Shown in pieces: positions 27,250-36,044 of a stretch of DNA of 64,000 nt. The notes beneath the pieces are model-generated. The model was given only the letters and a program-made list of their open reading frames with translations. It made no database searches and had not been told where the DNA came from. The stretch's first letter is position 1, and each line of letters opens with the position of its first letter. Both the position numbers and the translations under genes were made by a program. Source of the DNA: Bacteroidales bacterium (GTDB taxonomy: Bacteria; Bacteroidota; Bacteroidia; Bacteroidales; VadinHA17); the NCBI GenBank assembly GCA_016715075.1, contig JADKBK010000012.1, forward strand, positions 124,001 to 188,000, given 5' to 3'.

Positions 27250-28173
27250 TCATGCCGTTTTACCGGTGAGAACAAGAGCCTCGTCAACCTTATTAGCCCT
27301 GCCATTAAACTGAGCCATCAGGATGCCTGAGATCACCACTATCATGCCCAGGATATTTTGAAATGTCAGTTTGTCTCCCATCAGAATAAATGAAAAGAGG
27401 GCTGTGAAGAGCGGTATGAAATTGGTAAAGACATTGGCTTTTACTATCCCTATTTTTGAAACGGCATAAGCAAACAATATAAACGCACCGGAGGATGCAA
27501 ATGCTGCAAGTGCAATCAGCGGCAGAAACATTACCGGTGTATAGCTGCCATGAATAAAAGTGTTAAAATCCAGAATCATAAACAGCGGAAGAAACAGGGT
27601 TGCCCCAATTACATTCTGTACATTTACGATATATACCGGACTGTAATTTCCAACCAGGCGGCTAAGTACAAGGTTATATCCAACTGCGGCGATGACAGCA
27701 AAGAGAAGAAGTGCAATTCCTTTCAGATTATACGACAATGATCCGTCCTTGTTAAGCAGGAATACAAGAATGCCGATGAAAGAAATAATAATCCCGGCAT
27801 AGTTTATCAGCCGCAATTTCTCCTTGAAAAAAAGCCATGCCCCGATAGTTGCAAAAACGGGAATAATTGAAATCATTACCGAACATACTGTAGCGGAAAC
27901 ATAGGTAAGTCCAAAGCTTTCACCAAGAAAATAGAAGAATGGTTCGAATAATGCCAGAAAAAAGAAAAGCTTGAAATCGCCCTTCCTGATCTTCATGAAA
28001 CCTTTTGCCAGAACAAGGTATAATGTAAGTAAAACAACCGAAAAAAGGAGTCTCAGAAATACTATGGTAATAGGCTGGAATGTCTTGTTGGCTATCTTGA
28101 ACCAGAGGAATGAAAACGCCCAGAAGATCATGGACAGCACCAGGGAGCTATATGTTTTTAACTTGTTATTCAA
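27250..28173 (-). CDS. EamA/DMT superfamily transporter
   Basis: 307 residues, ten hydrophobic segments in two EamA repeats (SMIFWAFSFLWFKIANKTF in the first, LLLFAVIAAVGYNLVLSRLV in the second). The start is a TTG at 28173 (LNNKLKTYSS); no ATG occurs before the first membrane helix, so TTG is probably genuine. Function as a small-molecule exporter is inferred from the family only. It is not closely similar to the EamA protein at 4119. Confidence 0.85.
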   Translation of the reverse strand: MNNKLKTYSSLVLSMIFWAFSFLWFKIANKTFQPITIVFLRLLFSVVLLTLYLVLAKGFMKIRKGDFKLFFFLALFEPFFYFLGESFGLTYVSATVCSVMISIIPVFATIGAWLFFKEKLRLINYAGIIISFIGILVFLLNKDGSLSYNLKGIALLLFAVIAAVGYNLVLSRLVGNYSPVYIVNVQNVIGATLFLPLFMILDFNTFIHGSYTPVMFLPLIALAAFASSGAFILFAYAVSKIGIVKANVFTNFIPLFTALFSFILMGDKLTFQNILGMIVVISGILMAQFNGRANKVDEALVLTGKTA

Positions 28174-28400
28174 TGGTTTACTTAATAAATGATTTCAGAT
28201 TTAAGGCGTGGCGAATTTAATTTTAAAATTTCATTTTTAAGCCTGGCTTTAATGAATTTCTTGTCCTTATGCAGGTTAAATTTTATGGATAGTTCGAATC
28301 TCTGAATTATTTTTCATTCGTGGGATAAATAAAAGTCAGTAATAAAGGAGGTTAGGAGGGAGTGTAATTTCGAATATAAAATTGAATGATAATTTTCAGA

Positions 28401-28431
28401 TTTGATTGTGAATCATAAATTATTATATTTG
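28401..28431 (+). promoter_or_regulatory. Bacteroidota-type promoter of the etf operon
   Basis: TTTG at 28401-28404 and TATATTTG at 28424-28431 are separated by 19 bases, matching the TTTG / TAnnTTTG consensus. It lies 70 bases before the etfB start. The rest of the gap 28174-28400 shows no gene. Confidence 0.75.
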
Positions 28432-28500
28432 CCGCCTTAAAGGTTGTACCGAATCAATTAATCAGTTTAGGATAAGTTAAATAACTAATAAAAATTTTAG

Positions 28501-29250
28501 ATGAAAATTCTGGTTTGTATCAGTAATGTTCCCGATACAACGACAAAAATCAAATTTGCCGAAGGAAATGCTTCTGTAGACACTGCCGGTATTCAGTGGG
28601 TTATTAATCCATGGGACGAATTGTCTCTGACCCGTGCGCTTGAGCTTAAGGATAATCCGGCAAACGGTGTCAATTCAGTGACTGTGGTTCATGTTGGGAC
28701 TGCAGCTTCAGAACCAACTATACGTAAAGCTCTTGCAATTGGTGCTGATGATGCAATAAGAGTGAATGCTGATTCAAGCGATGCATTTTTTGTTGCAGCC
28801 CAGATTGCTGAAGTTGTACGGAAGGAACAGTTTGACATTATAATGTGCGGTATTGAATCGAGCGACTATAATGGATCGCTTGTAGGAGGCATGATATCCG
28901 AATTCCTCGGAATACCTTCCGTTTCAGCCGTATCAGATCTTAAAATTGAAAATGGACAGCCGTTACTGACACGTGAAATTGACGGGGGAAAAGAGGTGGT
29001 TTCCGTATCAGTACCACTGGTTGCAATAGTTCAGAAGGGGATAGCCAAAGAACCAAGGATAGCAGCAATGAGGGGAATCATGATGGCTAGGACGAAGCCT
29101 GTAAAGCTTGTTGAACCAATGGCGGTGGAGTCACTGACGCAGGTTGTTGTGTTTGAAAAGCCTGCTCCGCGTGCTGCATGTAAGTACATTGATGCTGAAA
29201 ATCCGGCACAGCTTATCGATCTTCTTCAGAACGAGGCAAAGGTTATCTGA
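28501..29250 (+). CDS. etfB: Electron transfer flavoprotein subunit beta
   Basis: 249 residues. It begins KILVCISNVPDTTTKIKF and has AIGADDAIRVNAD, IIMCGIESSDYNGSLVGGMI and SVPLVAIVQKGIAKEPRIA, all characteristic of EtfB. With EtfA it forms a soluble FAD protein that accepts electrons from acyl-CoA dehydrogenases. It is the first gene of a five-gene plus-strand cluster ending with an acyl-CoA dehydrogenase. Confidence 0.95.
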   Translation: MKILVCISNVPDTTTKIKFAEGNASVDTAGIQWVINPWDELSLTRALELKDNPANGVNSVTVVHVGTAASEPTIRKALAIGADDAIRVNADSSDAFFVAAQIAEVVRKEQFDIIMCGIESSDYNGSLVGGMISEFLGIPSVSAVSDLKIENGQPLLTREIDGGKEVVSVSVPLVAIVQKGIAKEPRIAAMRGIMMARTKPVKLVEPMAVESLTQVVVFEKPAPRAACKYIDAENPAQLIDLLQNEAKVI

Positions 29251-29282
29251 TAATTATTTAACTAATAGAAATTCATTACGAT

Positions 29283-30251
29283 ATGTCAGTATTAGTATAT
29301 ACCGAAAACTGGGACGGAAAATTCAAGAAACTTTCCTTTGAGCTTGTTTCTTATGCATCAGGAGTCGCTAAAATGGCTGGTACAAGTGTAACTGCCGTTT
29401 CAATTGGCAAGGTTGATGATACAGAATTGAAAAAACTCGGCAATTACGGAGCTTCAAAGATAGTTGCTGTTACAAATGAGAAGTTATCAACGCTTGATAA
29501 CCAGGCTTATGCAAGTGTGATTTCAGAAATTGCCCTGAAAGAAAATTCAGGTGTGATAATAATATCAAATAATAATGCTGGCAAGGCAATCGCACCGAGG
29601 TTGTCGGTCAGATTGAAAGCCGGAGTCGGTTCCGGTGTCAGCCGACTGCCTCTGAACCTGAATCCGTTTACTGTTTATAAAAGGACATATTCAGGAAATG
29701 CCTTCGCACACCTGGTTATTAAATCAGATATTAAAATACTTACACTCGCCCAGAACTCTTTTGATCTGGCTGAAACACCCGGCAATTCCTGTATGATAGA
29801 AAATTTTAGTTTAACTGTTGATGAGGCTCATCTGAAAACAGTAGTTAAGGATGTTCAGAAACAGACGGGCAAGATCTTATTGACAGATGCTGACATAGTA
29901 GTGTCAGGAGGAAGAGGAATGAAATCGCCAGACAACTGGTCACCCCTCACGGAACTTGCTTCTCTTCTTGGTGCTGCCACGGCTTGTTCACGGCCGGTTT
30001 CAGATGAGGGATGGAGACCTCATGATGAACATACCGGTCAGACCGGGAAGATAATTGCTCCCAACCTGTATATTGCAGTTGGAATTTCAGGTGCGACACA
30101 ACATCTTGCAGGTATAAGCTCCTCAAAATATATTGTAGCCATAAACACAGATAAGGATGCTCCGATTTTCGAAGCTGCACAGTACGGTATCGTTGGCGAT
30201 GCAATGAAAATACTTCCGAAACTTGTTGAAGCAGTTAAAGCTAAAAAATAA
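29283..30251 (+). CDS. etfA: Electron transfer flavoprotein subunit alpha
   Basis: 322 residues. The C-terminal FAD domain (about residues 190-320) is clear: VVSGGRGMKSPDNW, VSDEGWRPHDEHTGQTGK, GISGATQHLAGI and INTDKDAPIFEAAQYGIVGD. It is 32 bases downstream of etfB. The heterodimer passes electrons on to a membrane oxidoreductase, for which the next two genes are candidates. Confidence 0.95.
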   Translation: MSVLVYTENWDGKFKKLSFELVSYASGVAKMAGTSVTAVSIGKVDDTELKKLGNYGASKIVAVTNEKLSTLDNQAYASVISEIALKENSGVIIISNNNAGKAIAPRLSVRLKAGVGSGVSRLPLNLNPFTVYKRTYSGNAFAHLVIKSDIKILTLAQNSFDLAETPGNSCMIENFSLTVDEAHLKTVVKDVQKQTGKILLTDADIVVSGGRGMKSPDNWSPLTELASLLGAATACSRPVSDEGWRPHDEHTGQTGKIIAPNLYIAVGISGATQHLAGISSSKYIVAINTDKDAPIFEAAQYGIVGDAMKILPKLVEAVKAKK

Positions 30252-30475
30252 GAAAGAAAATATGGGGCTGACAAAAATGTTGAAGTTCATCAATGTTAAC
30301 ACCCCCCTTCCCCCCCAGGGGGGGGTATATTCCGGCAATACCTCTGTGGATCTCTGCGTAATCCTGAGGAGCTTGAGACAATGGACTCTGAGTTCTTCTG
30401 TGTCAGTTCTTTGCATGACCATATTCAATGCATGCACCTTAAGCTATTCTAAAGTTCATATTCAGTTCTACTACT
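30252..30475. other. Intergenic gap with G/C-run hairpin and CTCTGTG-type repeat words
   Basis: A hairpin of C and G runs lies at about 30302-30325 (CCCCTTCCCCCCCAGGGGGG). Words cctctgtggatctctgcg and ttcttctgtgtcagttc at 30340-30410 resemble the CACAGAG family of palindromes at 58266-58452. There is no reliable ORF. It may limit read-through from etfA to the downstream genes or be neutral repeat debris. Confidence 0.5.
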
Positions 30476-31795
30476 ATGCAAAAACAGATAATATTTGCAC
30501 TAACGCTTCTGGTGACTATAGGAGTATTTTCCTATACCATTAAAAGGCTTGTCAGTTTTTTCAGATTTACGAGGCCTGCATTTCCTGTGCGTGATATCGG
30601 AAAGCGAATAAATGTTATGTTGTCGGTTGCTTTCGGACAGACCAAGATATTCAGAAAACCAGTCATTGGCCTTTTTCATGCGCTTGTCTTCTGGGGATTT
30701 TGCGTTATTCTCTTAGGAAGCCTTGAAATGGTTATTGATGGTCTCACGGGAACCGATAAGGTATTGCAGTTCCTGGGACCTGTTTATAATGTAATAATGG
30801 CTTCAGGAGATATTTTTGCCCTTCTTGTGGGTATCTCGATACTGATTTTTCTTAGCCGCCGTCTTTTCTTTCACATAAAAAGATTCGAAGGGATCGAGAT
30901 GAAAAAGATATCTCATATCGATGCCAATATTGCCCTTTCCATTATCCTTCTGCTGATGGTATCACTGCTTGCAATGAACACAGGGTATGTTGAATATAAG
31001 ACACTTGCAGGTGAGGCTATTGTGGGCGTTTATCCGGTTGCAGCCTTTCTGGCAGGATTAACAGGCGGCACTTCTGCCGAGAAATTCAGAATTCTGTTTG
31101 AAGTCTCCTGGTGGTCACATATACTTCTTATATTTATTTTTGCCAATATACTTCCCTATTCCAAACATTTCCATGTTTTCATGTCAGTTCCGAATGTTTT
31201 CCTTTCGAGGCTTGATCCTCTCGGGAAGCTTCCTAATATGGACAGCATTACAAGGGAAGTAAAGCTGATGCTCGATCCGAATGCAGCATTTGCAGCACCT
31301 GCCGCTGATGCACCTGTAGAGAGGTTTGGAGTAAAAGATGCCGAAGATGCCTCATGGAAAAATTATTTTGATTCGCTTGCATGCACCCAATGCGGCAGGT
31401 GCACATCAGTGTGCCCTGCTAATATTACCGGTAAGAAATTATCTCCGAGGAAAATAATGATGGATCTAAGGGCAAGAATGAATGAGAAAGGTCCGCTTAT
31501 GGTTAAAAACGGAAGGGATTTTAATGACAACAGGTCACTGCTCAGGGATTATATATCGGAGGAAGAGATCTGGGCCTGCACTACATGCAATGCCTGTGCG
31601 AAAGAGTGTCCCATTAATATCAATCATCCGACCCTTATTGTTGATATCCGAAGGTACCTTGTAATGGAAGAGGCATCCGCACCCGGAGAACTCAAAGCAG
31701 TATTCAACAATATTGAGAACAACGGTGCTCCATGGCAATATTCCGCCGAGGACAGGCTTCTCTGGGCTAAGGATCTTGAAATCAATATCATTTAA
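30476..31795 (+). CDS. Membrane haem b / 2x[4Fe-4S] oxidoreductase (EMO-like N-terminal half)
   Basis: 439 residues. The N-terminal half has about six membrane helices with histidines suited to haem b (GLFHALVFWGF, SWWSHILLIFIFANILPYSKHFH), like nitrate-reductase gamma or HdrE. The C-terminal half carries two ferredoxin motifs, CTQCGRCTSVCP and CTTCNACAKECP. Together with the CCG-domain gene that follows it matches the parts of ETF:menaquinone oxidoreductase (EMO) and related DUF224 proteins, here as two genes. The likely role is to take electrons from reduced ETF and reduce menaquinone. Position between etfBA and the dehydrogenase supports this. Confidence 0.85.
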   Translation: MQKQIIFALTLLVTIGVFSYTIKRLVSFFRFTRPAFPVRDIGKRINVMLSVAFGQTKIFRKPVIGLFHALVFWGFCVILLGSLEMVIDGLTGTDKVLQFLGPVYNVIMASGDIFALLVGISILIFLSRRLFFHIKRFEGIEMKKISHIDANIALSIILLLMVSLLAMNTGYVEYKTLAGEAIVGVYPVAAFLAGLTGGTSAEKFRILFEVSWWSHILLIFIFANILPYSKHFHVFMSVPNVFLSRLDPLGKLPNMDSITREVKLMLDPNAAFAAPAADAPVERFGVKDAEDASWKNYFDSLACTQCGRCTSVCPANITGKKLSPRKIMMDLRARMNEKGPLMVKNGRDFNDNRSLLRDYISEEEIWACTTCNACAKECPININHPTLIVDIRRYLVMEEASAPGELKAVFNNIENNGAPWQYSAEDRLLWAKDLEINII

Positions 31796-31864
31796 ACTCT
31801 GTGCTCCTCTGTTTTTTCTCTGTGTCACTCTTTGTAACGAAAAGTCTAATAGATAATATATAAT

Positions 31865-32659
31865 ATGGAAACCCGGAAAATAGAAGTCCCAGTTATGGCA
31901 GATCTCTTTGCAAGGGGAGATAAGCCTGAATACCTGTTCTGGGTAGGTTGTGCCGGCGCTTTTGACGACAGGTACAGGAAAGTGGTAAGAGCTTTCACGA
32001 AAATCCTTACCTATCTTGATATAAGCTATGCGGTTCTGGGAAAGGAGGAGACATGTACCGGTGATCCTGCGCGAAGGGCAGGAAATGAGATGCTCTACCA
32101 GATGCAGGCGCTGCAGGTAATTGAGATCTTTAAAATGTATGAGGTAAAAAAGATAATTACCATATGCCCTCACTGTTTCAATATCTTTAAGAATGAGTAT
32201 CCCGACCTTGGCGGTAATTATGAAGTTATAAATTATCTTCAGTTCCTTAACAGCCAGATTGAACAGGGAAAGCTGAAGATTGATCAGACATCGCTTGAAA
32301 ATATTTCAGTCACTTATCATGATCCCTGTTATCTTGGAAGGTCAAATGATATCTACAATGAGCCGCGTGCTATTCTCTCGAAACTTACTGTCAATTATGT
32401 TGAGATGGAAAGGAACAGGAGTTTTGCTTTATGCTGCGGGGCTGGTGGAGCCCAGATGTTCAAGGAAGCTGAAAAAGGTGATAAGGAGATCTTTATTGAA
32501 AGAACTGAAGATGCCCTTAAAACGGAAGCTGCTGTTATTGCGACCGCCTGTCCATTCTGTATGACGATGATGACTGATGGACTCAAGTATAAAAACAGGG
32601 AGGAAGAGGTCAGGAATCTTGATATTGCCGAACTTATCGCACAATCACTAAAAATATAA
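31865..32659 (+). CDS. CCG-domain (HdrB-like) Fe-S protein, EMO-like C-terminal half
   Basis: 264 residues with two cysteine-rich CCG-type modules. The first reads WVGCAGAFD, ETCTGDPARR and ICPHCFNIF; the second reads YHDPCYLGR, LCCGAGGAQM and ACPFCMTMM. Such modules bind non-cubane Fe-S clusters in heterodisulfide reductase subunit B and glycolate oxidase GlcF. No membrane segments, so it probably docks to the preceding membrane protein. Gap of 69 bases to the upstream gene contains ctctgtg repeat words. Confidence 0.85.
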   Translation: METRKIEVPVMADLFARGDKPEYLFWVGCAGAFDDRYRKVVRAFTKILTYLDISYAVLGKEETCTGDPARRAGNEMLYQMQALQVIEIFKMYEVKKIITICPHCFNIFKNEYPDLGGNYEVINYLQFLNSQIEQGKLKIDQTSLENISVTYHDPCYLGRSNDIYNEPRAILSKLTVNYVEMERNRSFALCCGAGGAQMFKEAEKGDKEIFIERTEDALKTEAAVIATACPFCMTMMTDGLKYKNREEEVRNLDIAELIAQSLKI

Positions 32660-32685
32660 AAATATCCAAATAATAATCTGATAAA

Positions 32686-34464
32686 ATGGAAAACAGTAAA
32701 CTCTTGAAAAGCGGTGAATTTCTTGTACACGAAATTGAATCAAAAGATATTTTCATTCCTGAGGAATTCAATGAGGAGCAGAGAATGATCGCCCAGACCT
32801 GCAGCGACTTTCTCGAAGCTGAAGTATACCCCAATCTTGAGAAAGTTGAAAAAAGCGACAGGGAGCTGATGAAAAGCATGATGAAGAAATCCGGTGACCT
32901 TGGTTTATTGGGGATTTCTATTCCCGAAGAGTTCGGCGGATTTGGACAGTCATTTGTTACCCAGATGCTCGTCGCTGAAACTACCGGTGCCGGATACTCA
33001 TTTTCCGTTGCTTATATGGCCCATTGCGGAATTGGAACATTGCCGATAATGTATTACGGGAACAAGGATCAGAGAGAACGTTATGTAACAAAGCTCGCCT
33101 CGGGAGAATTTCTTGGAGCATACTGTCTGACTGAACCGGGGGCAGGAAGTGATGCAAACTCAGGAAAAACAAACGCGAAGCTGAGTGAAGATGGTAAGCA
33201 CTATATCCTTAACGGACAGAAGATGTGGATCACGAATGCAGGATTTGCTGATACACTTGTGGTCTTTGCAAAAATCGATACCGACAGGGTTCTCAGCGCA
33301 TTTATAGTTGAAAGCAAATTCCCGGGCGTGGTTATAGGTCCTGATGAGCATAAGATGGGTATAAAGGGTTCTTCAACTGCACAGATATATTTCAACGATG
33401 TTAAAGTACCTGTAGAAAATCTTCTTGGTAAAAGAGGTGAAGGTTTCAGGATTGCCCTCAGCATTTTACATATGGGAAGGCTTAAGCTTGGAGCCAACGT
33501 CATAGGAGCTGCAAAAAAGGCGATTAATGATTCAGTAAAATATGCAAACGAGAGAAAGCAGTTTGGAGTACTTATTTCATCTTTCGGAGCATTAAAACAT
33601 AAAATGGCTGAGCAGGTTATTCGTCTTTTCGCGTCTGAATCAGCTGTTTACAGGGTAAGCAGCGATATTGACAGGCTTATGAAAAATCTGACTGTTGACT
33701 GTGGTGATTACGGCAGGGCAGCTATTGAAGCTATCAGCCATTATGCTGTTGAGGCTGCAATACTTAAAGTGATAGGTTCCGAGATGCTTGATTTTGTTGC
33801 TGATGAGGCGGTTCAGATACACGGGGGAATGGGCTATTCAGCGGAAATGGCTGTTGAGAGAGGTTACCGTGACTCAAGGATAAACAGGATTTTTGAGGGT
33901 ACCAATGAAATAAACCGTCTGCTTGTCGTCGATACTGCTATGAAACGTGCAATGAAAGGAGAATTTGACCTTTACGGAGAAGCTGAGAAACTTTATTCCG
34001 GATTGAACAGTATCACAGATGGCAAGAAAGAAGGAGAAAGTTATTTTACTGAAAAGAACAGATATATCAAAAACTTCAAGAAAGTCATTCTGCTCTGTAT
34101 TCACGGAGCAGCAAAACGGTTCGAAAAGGGCCTTATTAACGAACAGGAAGTTCTCAATAATATTGCAGAGATGATGATGGAAACGTATGTCTCAGAATCT
34201 CTTTCACTAAGGGTTGAAAAATTGGGCTCGATAAGGAGTGATATATCGCTGTATAAAGATATGCTTGATGTTAATCTGTTCGACACTGCAAATATTGTCA
34301 GAAAATCAGCACTTGAGGCATTAAGCACATTCTGTACCTCTGAATCATGCCATACACTTACCAGCGCTGTTGAAAATCTTACTAGAGTGGATTGCGTCAA
34401 TGTTAAGGATGCCAGAAGGAGAATTGCAGACAAACTGATTGAGGACAATTCGTACAAGTTCTGA
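32686..34464 (+). CDS. Acyl-CoA dehydrogenase family protein
   Basis: 592 residues. The flavin-binding block GAYCLTEPGAGSDANS, WITNAGFADTLVVFAK, and FGVLISSFGALKHKMAE are typical. The C-terminal catalytic region ends QIHGGMGYSAEMAVERGYRDSRI... with IFEGTNEINRLL, where the Glu is the expected base. An extra 190-residue helical C-terminus is usual for the longer Bacteroidota versions. It dehydrogenates an acyl-CoA and donates electrons to the ETF encoded upstream. Chain-length preference cannot be read from sequence. Confidence 0.92.
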   Translation: MENSKLLKSGEFLVHEIESKDIFIPEEFNEEQRMIAQTCSDFLEAEVYPNLEKVEKSDRELMKSMMKKSGDLGLLGISIPEEFGGFGQSFVTQMLVAETTGAGYSFSVAYMAHCGIGTLPIMYYGNKDQRERYVTKLASGEFLGAYCLTEPGAGSDANSGKTNAKLSEDGKHYILNGQKMWITNAGFADTLVVFAKIDTDRVLSAFIVESKFPGVVIGPDEHKMGIKGSSTAQIYFNDVKVPVENLLGKRGEGFRIALSILHMGRLKLGANVIGAAKKAINDSVKYANERKQFGVLISSFGALKHKMAEQVIRLFASESAVYRVSSDIDRLMKNLTVDCGDYGRAAIEAISHYAVEAAILKVIGSEMLDFVADEAVQIHGGMGYSAEMAVERGYRDSRINRIFEGTNEINRLLVVDTAMKRAMKGEFDLYGEAEKLYSGLNSITDGKKEGESYFTEKNRYIKNFKKVILLCIHGAAKRFEKGLINEQEVLNNIAEMMMETYVSESLSLRVEKLGSIRSDISLYKDMLDVNLFDTANIVRKSALEALSTFCTSESCHTLTSAVENLTRVDCVNVKDARRRIADKLIEDNSYKF

Positions 34465-34493
34465 TTATCATTTTATATGATTTGGGTACCCGG

Positions 34494-34521
34494 GTAGAGA
34501 CGTTGCATGCAACGTCTCTAC
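34494..34521. terminator. Perfect 28-base palindrome, probable terminator
   Basis: A perfect palindrome with the 12-base core GTTGCATGCAAC and GTAGAGAC / GTCTCTAC arms, 30 bases after the acyl-CoA dehydrogenase stop; followed by ctggtttta. The same core occurs in the terminator at 43669-43692. Confidence 0.7.
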
Positions 34522-34614
34522 TGGTTTTATTAATCAACGTCTCTGCTGGTTTTATTAATTAATGTCACTGCTGGTTTTATTAATCAACGTCTCTGCCGGT
34601 TTTAATAATTAATA
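34510..34614. repeat. Four degenerate 24-26-base tandem copies
   Basis: Copies begin at about 34510, 34535, 34561 and 34585, each consisting of an AACGTCTCT-like word, then CTGGTTTTATTAAT. Each carries the right arm of the palindrome at 34494-34521, so the array may have grown from it by tandem duplication. Non-coding. Confidence 0.85.
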
Positions 34615-34626
34615 TCATCGGATGAA

Positions 34627-34641
34627 GTGATATAGATCAAT
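34627..34641. promoter_or_regulatory. Fnr/Crp-like palindrome (TGAT-N4-ATCA)
   Basis: The bases GTGATATAGATCAAT match the site at 39557-39571 at 14 of 15 positions. The core TGAT-N4-ATCA resembles the FNR half-site pair. It lies about 109 bases before the monohaem lipoprotein start and about 65 before the promoter at 34696-34724. Confidence 0.55.
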
Positions 34642-34695
34642 TTTCAATATGCTATACAGCACAGCACAAAACCCAATTTTGTTCATCTGATGAAA

Positions 34696-34724
34696 TTGTT
34701 AGTCATTAAAATGAGATATCTTTG
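34696..34724 (+). promoter_or_regulatory. Bacteroidota-type promoter of the cytochrome operon
   Basis: TTG at 34696-34698 and TATCTTTG at 34717-34724 with 18 bases between them. It lies 25 bases before the ATG at 34750, which leaves a short leader. Confidence 0.6.
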
Positions 34725-34749
34725 TGAATTAATTAACAATCTTAAAAAC

Positions 34750-35127
34750 ATGAATCAGAGATTAAATATGTTAAGACAATTGCTGGCTGCGATAGTTGTT
34801 GTTGCAGCGATCGTGGGATTTTCGTCGTGTGAAAAATATTCATGGATGCCGGAGAAAATAAATCCGACTGATTCAGTTCATTTTCAGGCGGAGATACAAC
34901 CCATCTTTTCTGCCAACTGTAGCTCATGTCATGGTGCAATCAAGGCTCCTGATCTGAGAGACGGACATTCCTACAAAGCTCTTACTGAAGGAGGTTACGT
35001 AAATCTGCCGGGGGAGACGAGTGAACTTTACACCAAGATGATCGGTACCGATCATTCACCAAGATCAAGCGATGTTGATAAACAGAAAGTTCTCATCTGG
35101 ATAAACCAGGGAGCTCATAATAATTAA
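34750..35127 (+). CDS. Monohaem c-type cytochrome lipoprotein
   Basis: 125 residues. A hydrophobic leader ends in a lipobox (VGFSSCEK), followed by one haem motif NCSSCHG and a C-terminal segment (LIWINQGAHNN) typical of small cytochrome c domains found in Bacteroidota. It is probably anchored to a membrane in the periplasm. I start at the ATG 34750 (MNQRLNML); an upstream frame to 34690 overlaps the promoter. It is the first gene of a plus-strand set ending with a cytochrome b. Confidence 0.85.
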   Translation: MNQRLNMLRQLLAAIVVVAAIVGFSSCEKYSWMPEKINPTDSVHFQAEIQPIFSANCSSCHGAIKAPDLRDGHSYKALTEGGYVNLPGETSELYTKMIGTDHSPRSSDVDKQKVLIWINQGAHNN

Positions 35128-35158
35128 GAAATAAATAAACCAGATAAAGCCTAAAAAC

Positions 35159-36025
35159 ATGAAAAAGATTTTTATTGTCTTCATTTTGTCATTATTCCTC
35201 TCTCCGATTTTTGCTCAGGAAGAAGCACAGGCTCAGGAGAAATCAAAAACCCCGGTTACTAATACGTTTTCAAATGGACTTCTGATTGAAAATCAGACTG
35301 TTGCAACGCCATATAAAGGAGGTCTTGAATTGCAGATTCAGCATAGATTCAGCAAGATTGAGAGTATTCATAACCTTTTTGGCATATATGGATCTGCCAA
35401 TACACGTATTGGTTTGAATTACGGAATAACCGACAGGTTAATGGTAGGAGCGGGTACAACAAAAGATTATGCTCTGCAGGATTTAAGGTGGAAATATCTC
35501 ATCCTTCAGCAGACTGAGGACAACAGTATGCCTATTTCTCTTTCCTATTATGGTAACATGGTCATAGATGCGAGAGCAGAAGAGAATTACGGCCCTACCG
35601 GCGATTTTAAACAAATGCACAGGTTGTCTTATTTTACACAGCTGATTGTTGCCCGTAAGTTCACTGAGAAGATCTCTGCACAGATAGCTCCCTCACTAAT
35701 TTATATGAATACAGTAAAACGATACTCTGATTCAACCGGGTACAAGAATCTGAACTTTGGTCTTCATGCCGGTGCAAGGGCTAATCTGTTTGGAAATCAT
35801 TCACTGGTACTGGAATATGACCAGCTGCTGACCAAACAGGATGAAGGAACTGAAATGAAACAGCCAAAACCAAATCTTGCCTTCGGTTGGGAGATAGGAA
35901 CCGGAACCCATTCATTCCAGGTATTTGCATCGAATTATAATCTGATAATCGATCAGTATAATCTGCTTTACAGTTCTTCTTCAAGAGATTACATGTTTGG
36001 CTTTAATATTTCTGTTAGATTCTAA
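35159..36025 (+). CDS. DUF5777-like outer-membrane beta-barrel protein
   Basis: 288 residues with signal peptide (cut near SPIFAQ). The rest alternates polar and hydrophobic residues in strands with the final aromatic FGFNISVRF, typical of an outer-membrane barrel. Phrases FSNGLLIENQTVATPYKGGLE and RFSKIESIHNLFGIYGSANTR match proteins annotated DUF5777 that accompany cytochromes in Bacteroidota. A structural role as a pore or sleeve for the neighbouring cytochromes is inference. Confidence 0.75.
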   Translation: MKKIFIVFILSLFLSPIFAQEEAQAQEKSKTPVTNTFSNGLLIENQTVATPYKGGLELQIQHRFSKIESIHNLFGIYGSANTRIGLNYGITDRLMVGAGTTKDYALQDLRWKYLILQQTEDNSMPISLSYYGNMVIDARAEENYGPTGDFKQMHRLSYFTQLIVARKFTEKISAQIAPSLIYMNTVKRYSDSTGYKNLNFGLHAGARANLFGNHSLVLEYDQLLTKQDEGTEMKQPKPNLAFGWEIGTGTHSFQVFASNYNLIIDQYNLLYSSSSRDYMFGFNISVRF

Positions 36026-36044
36026 TAAATACCCAGGACTACTG

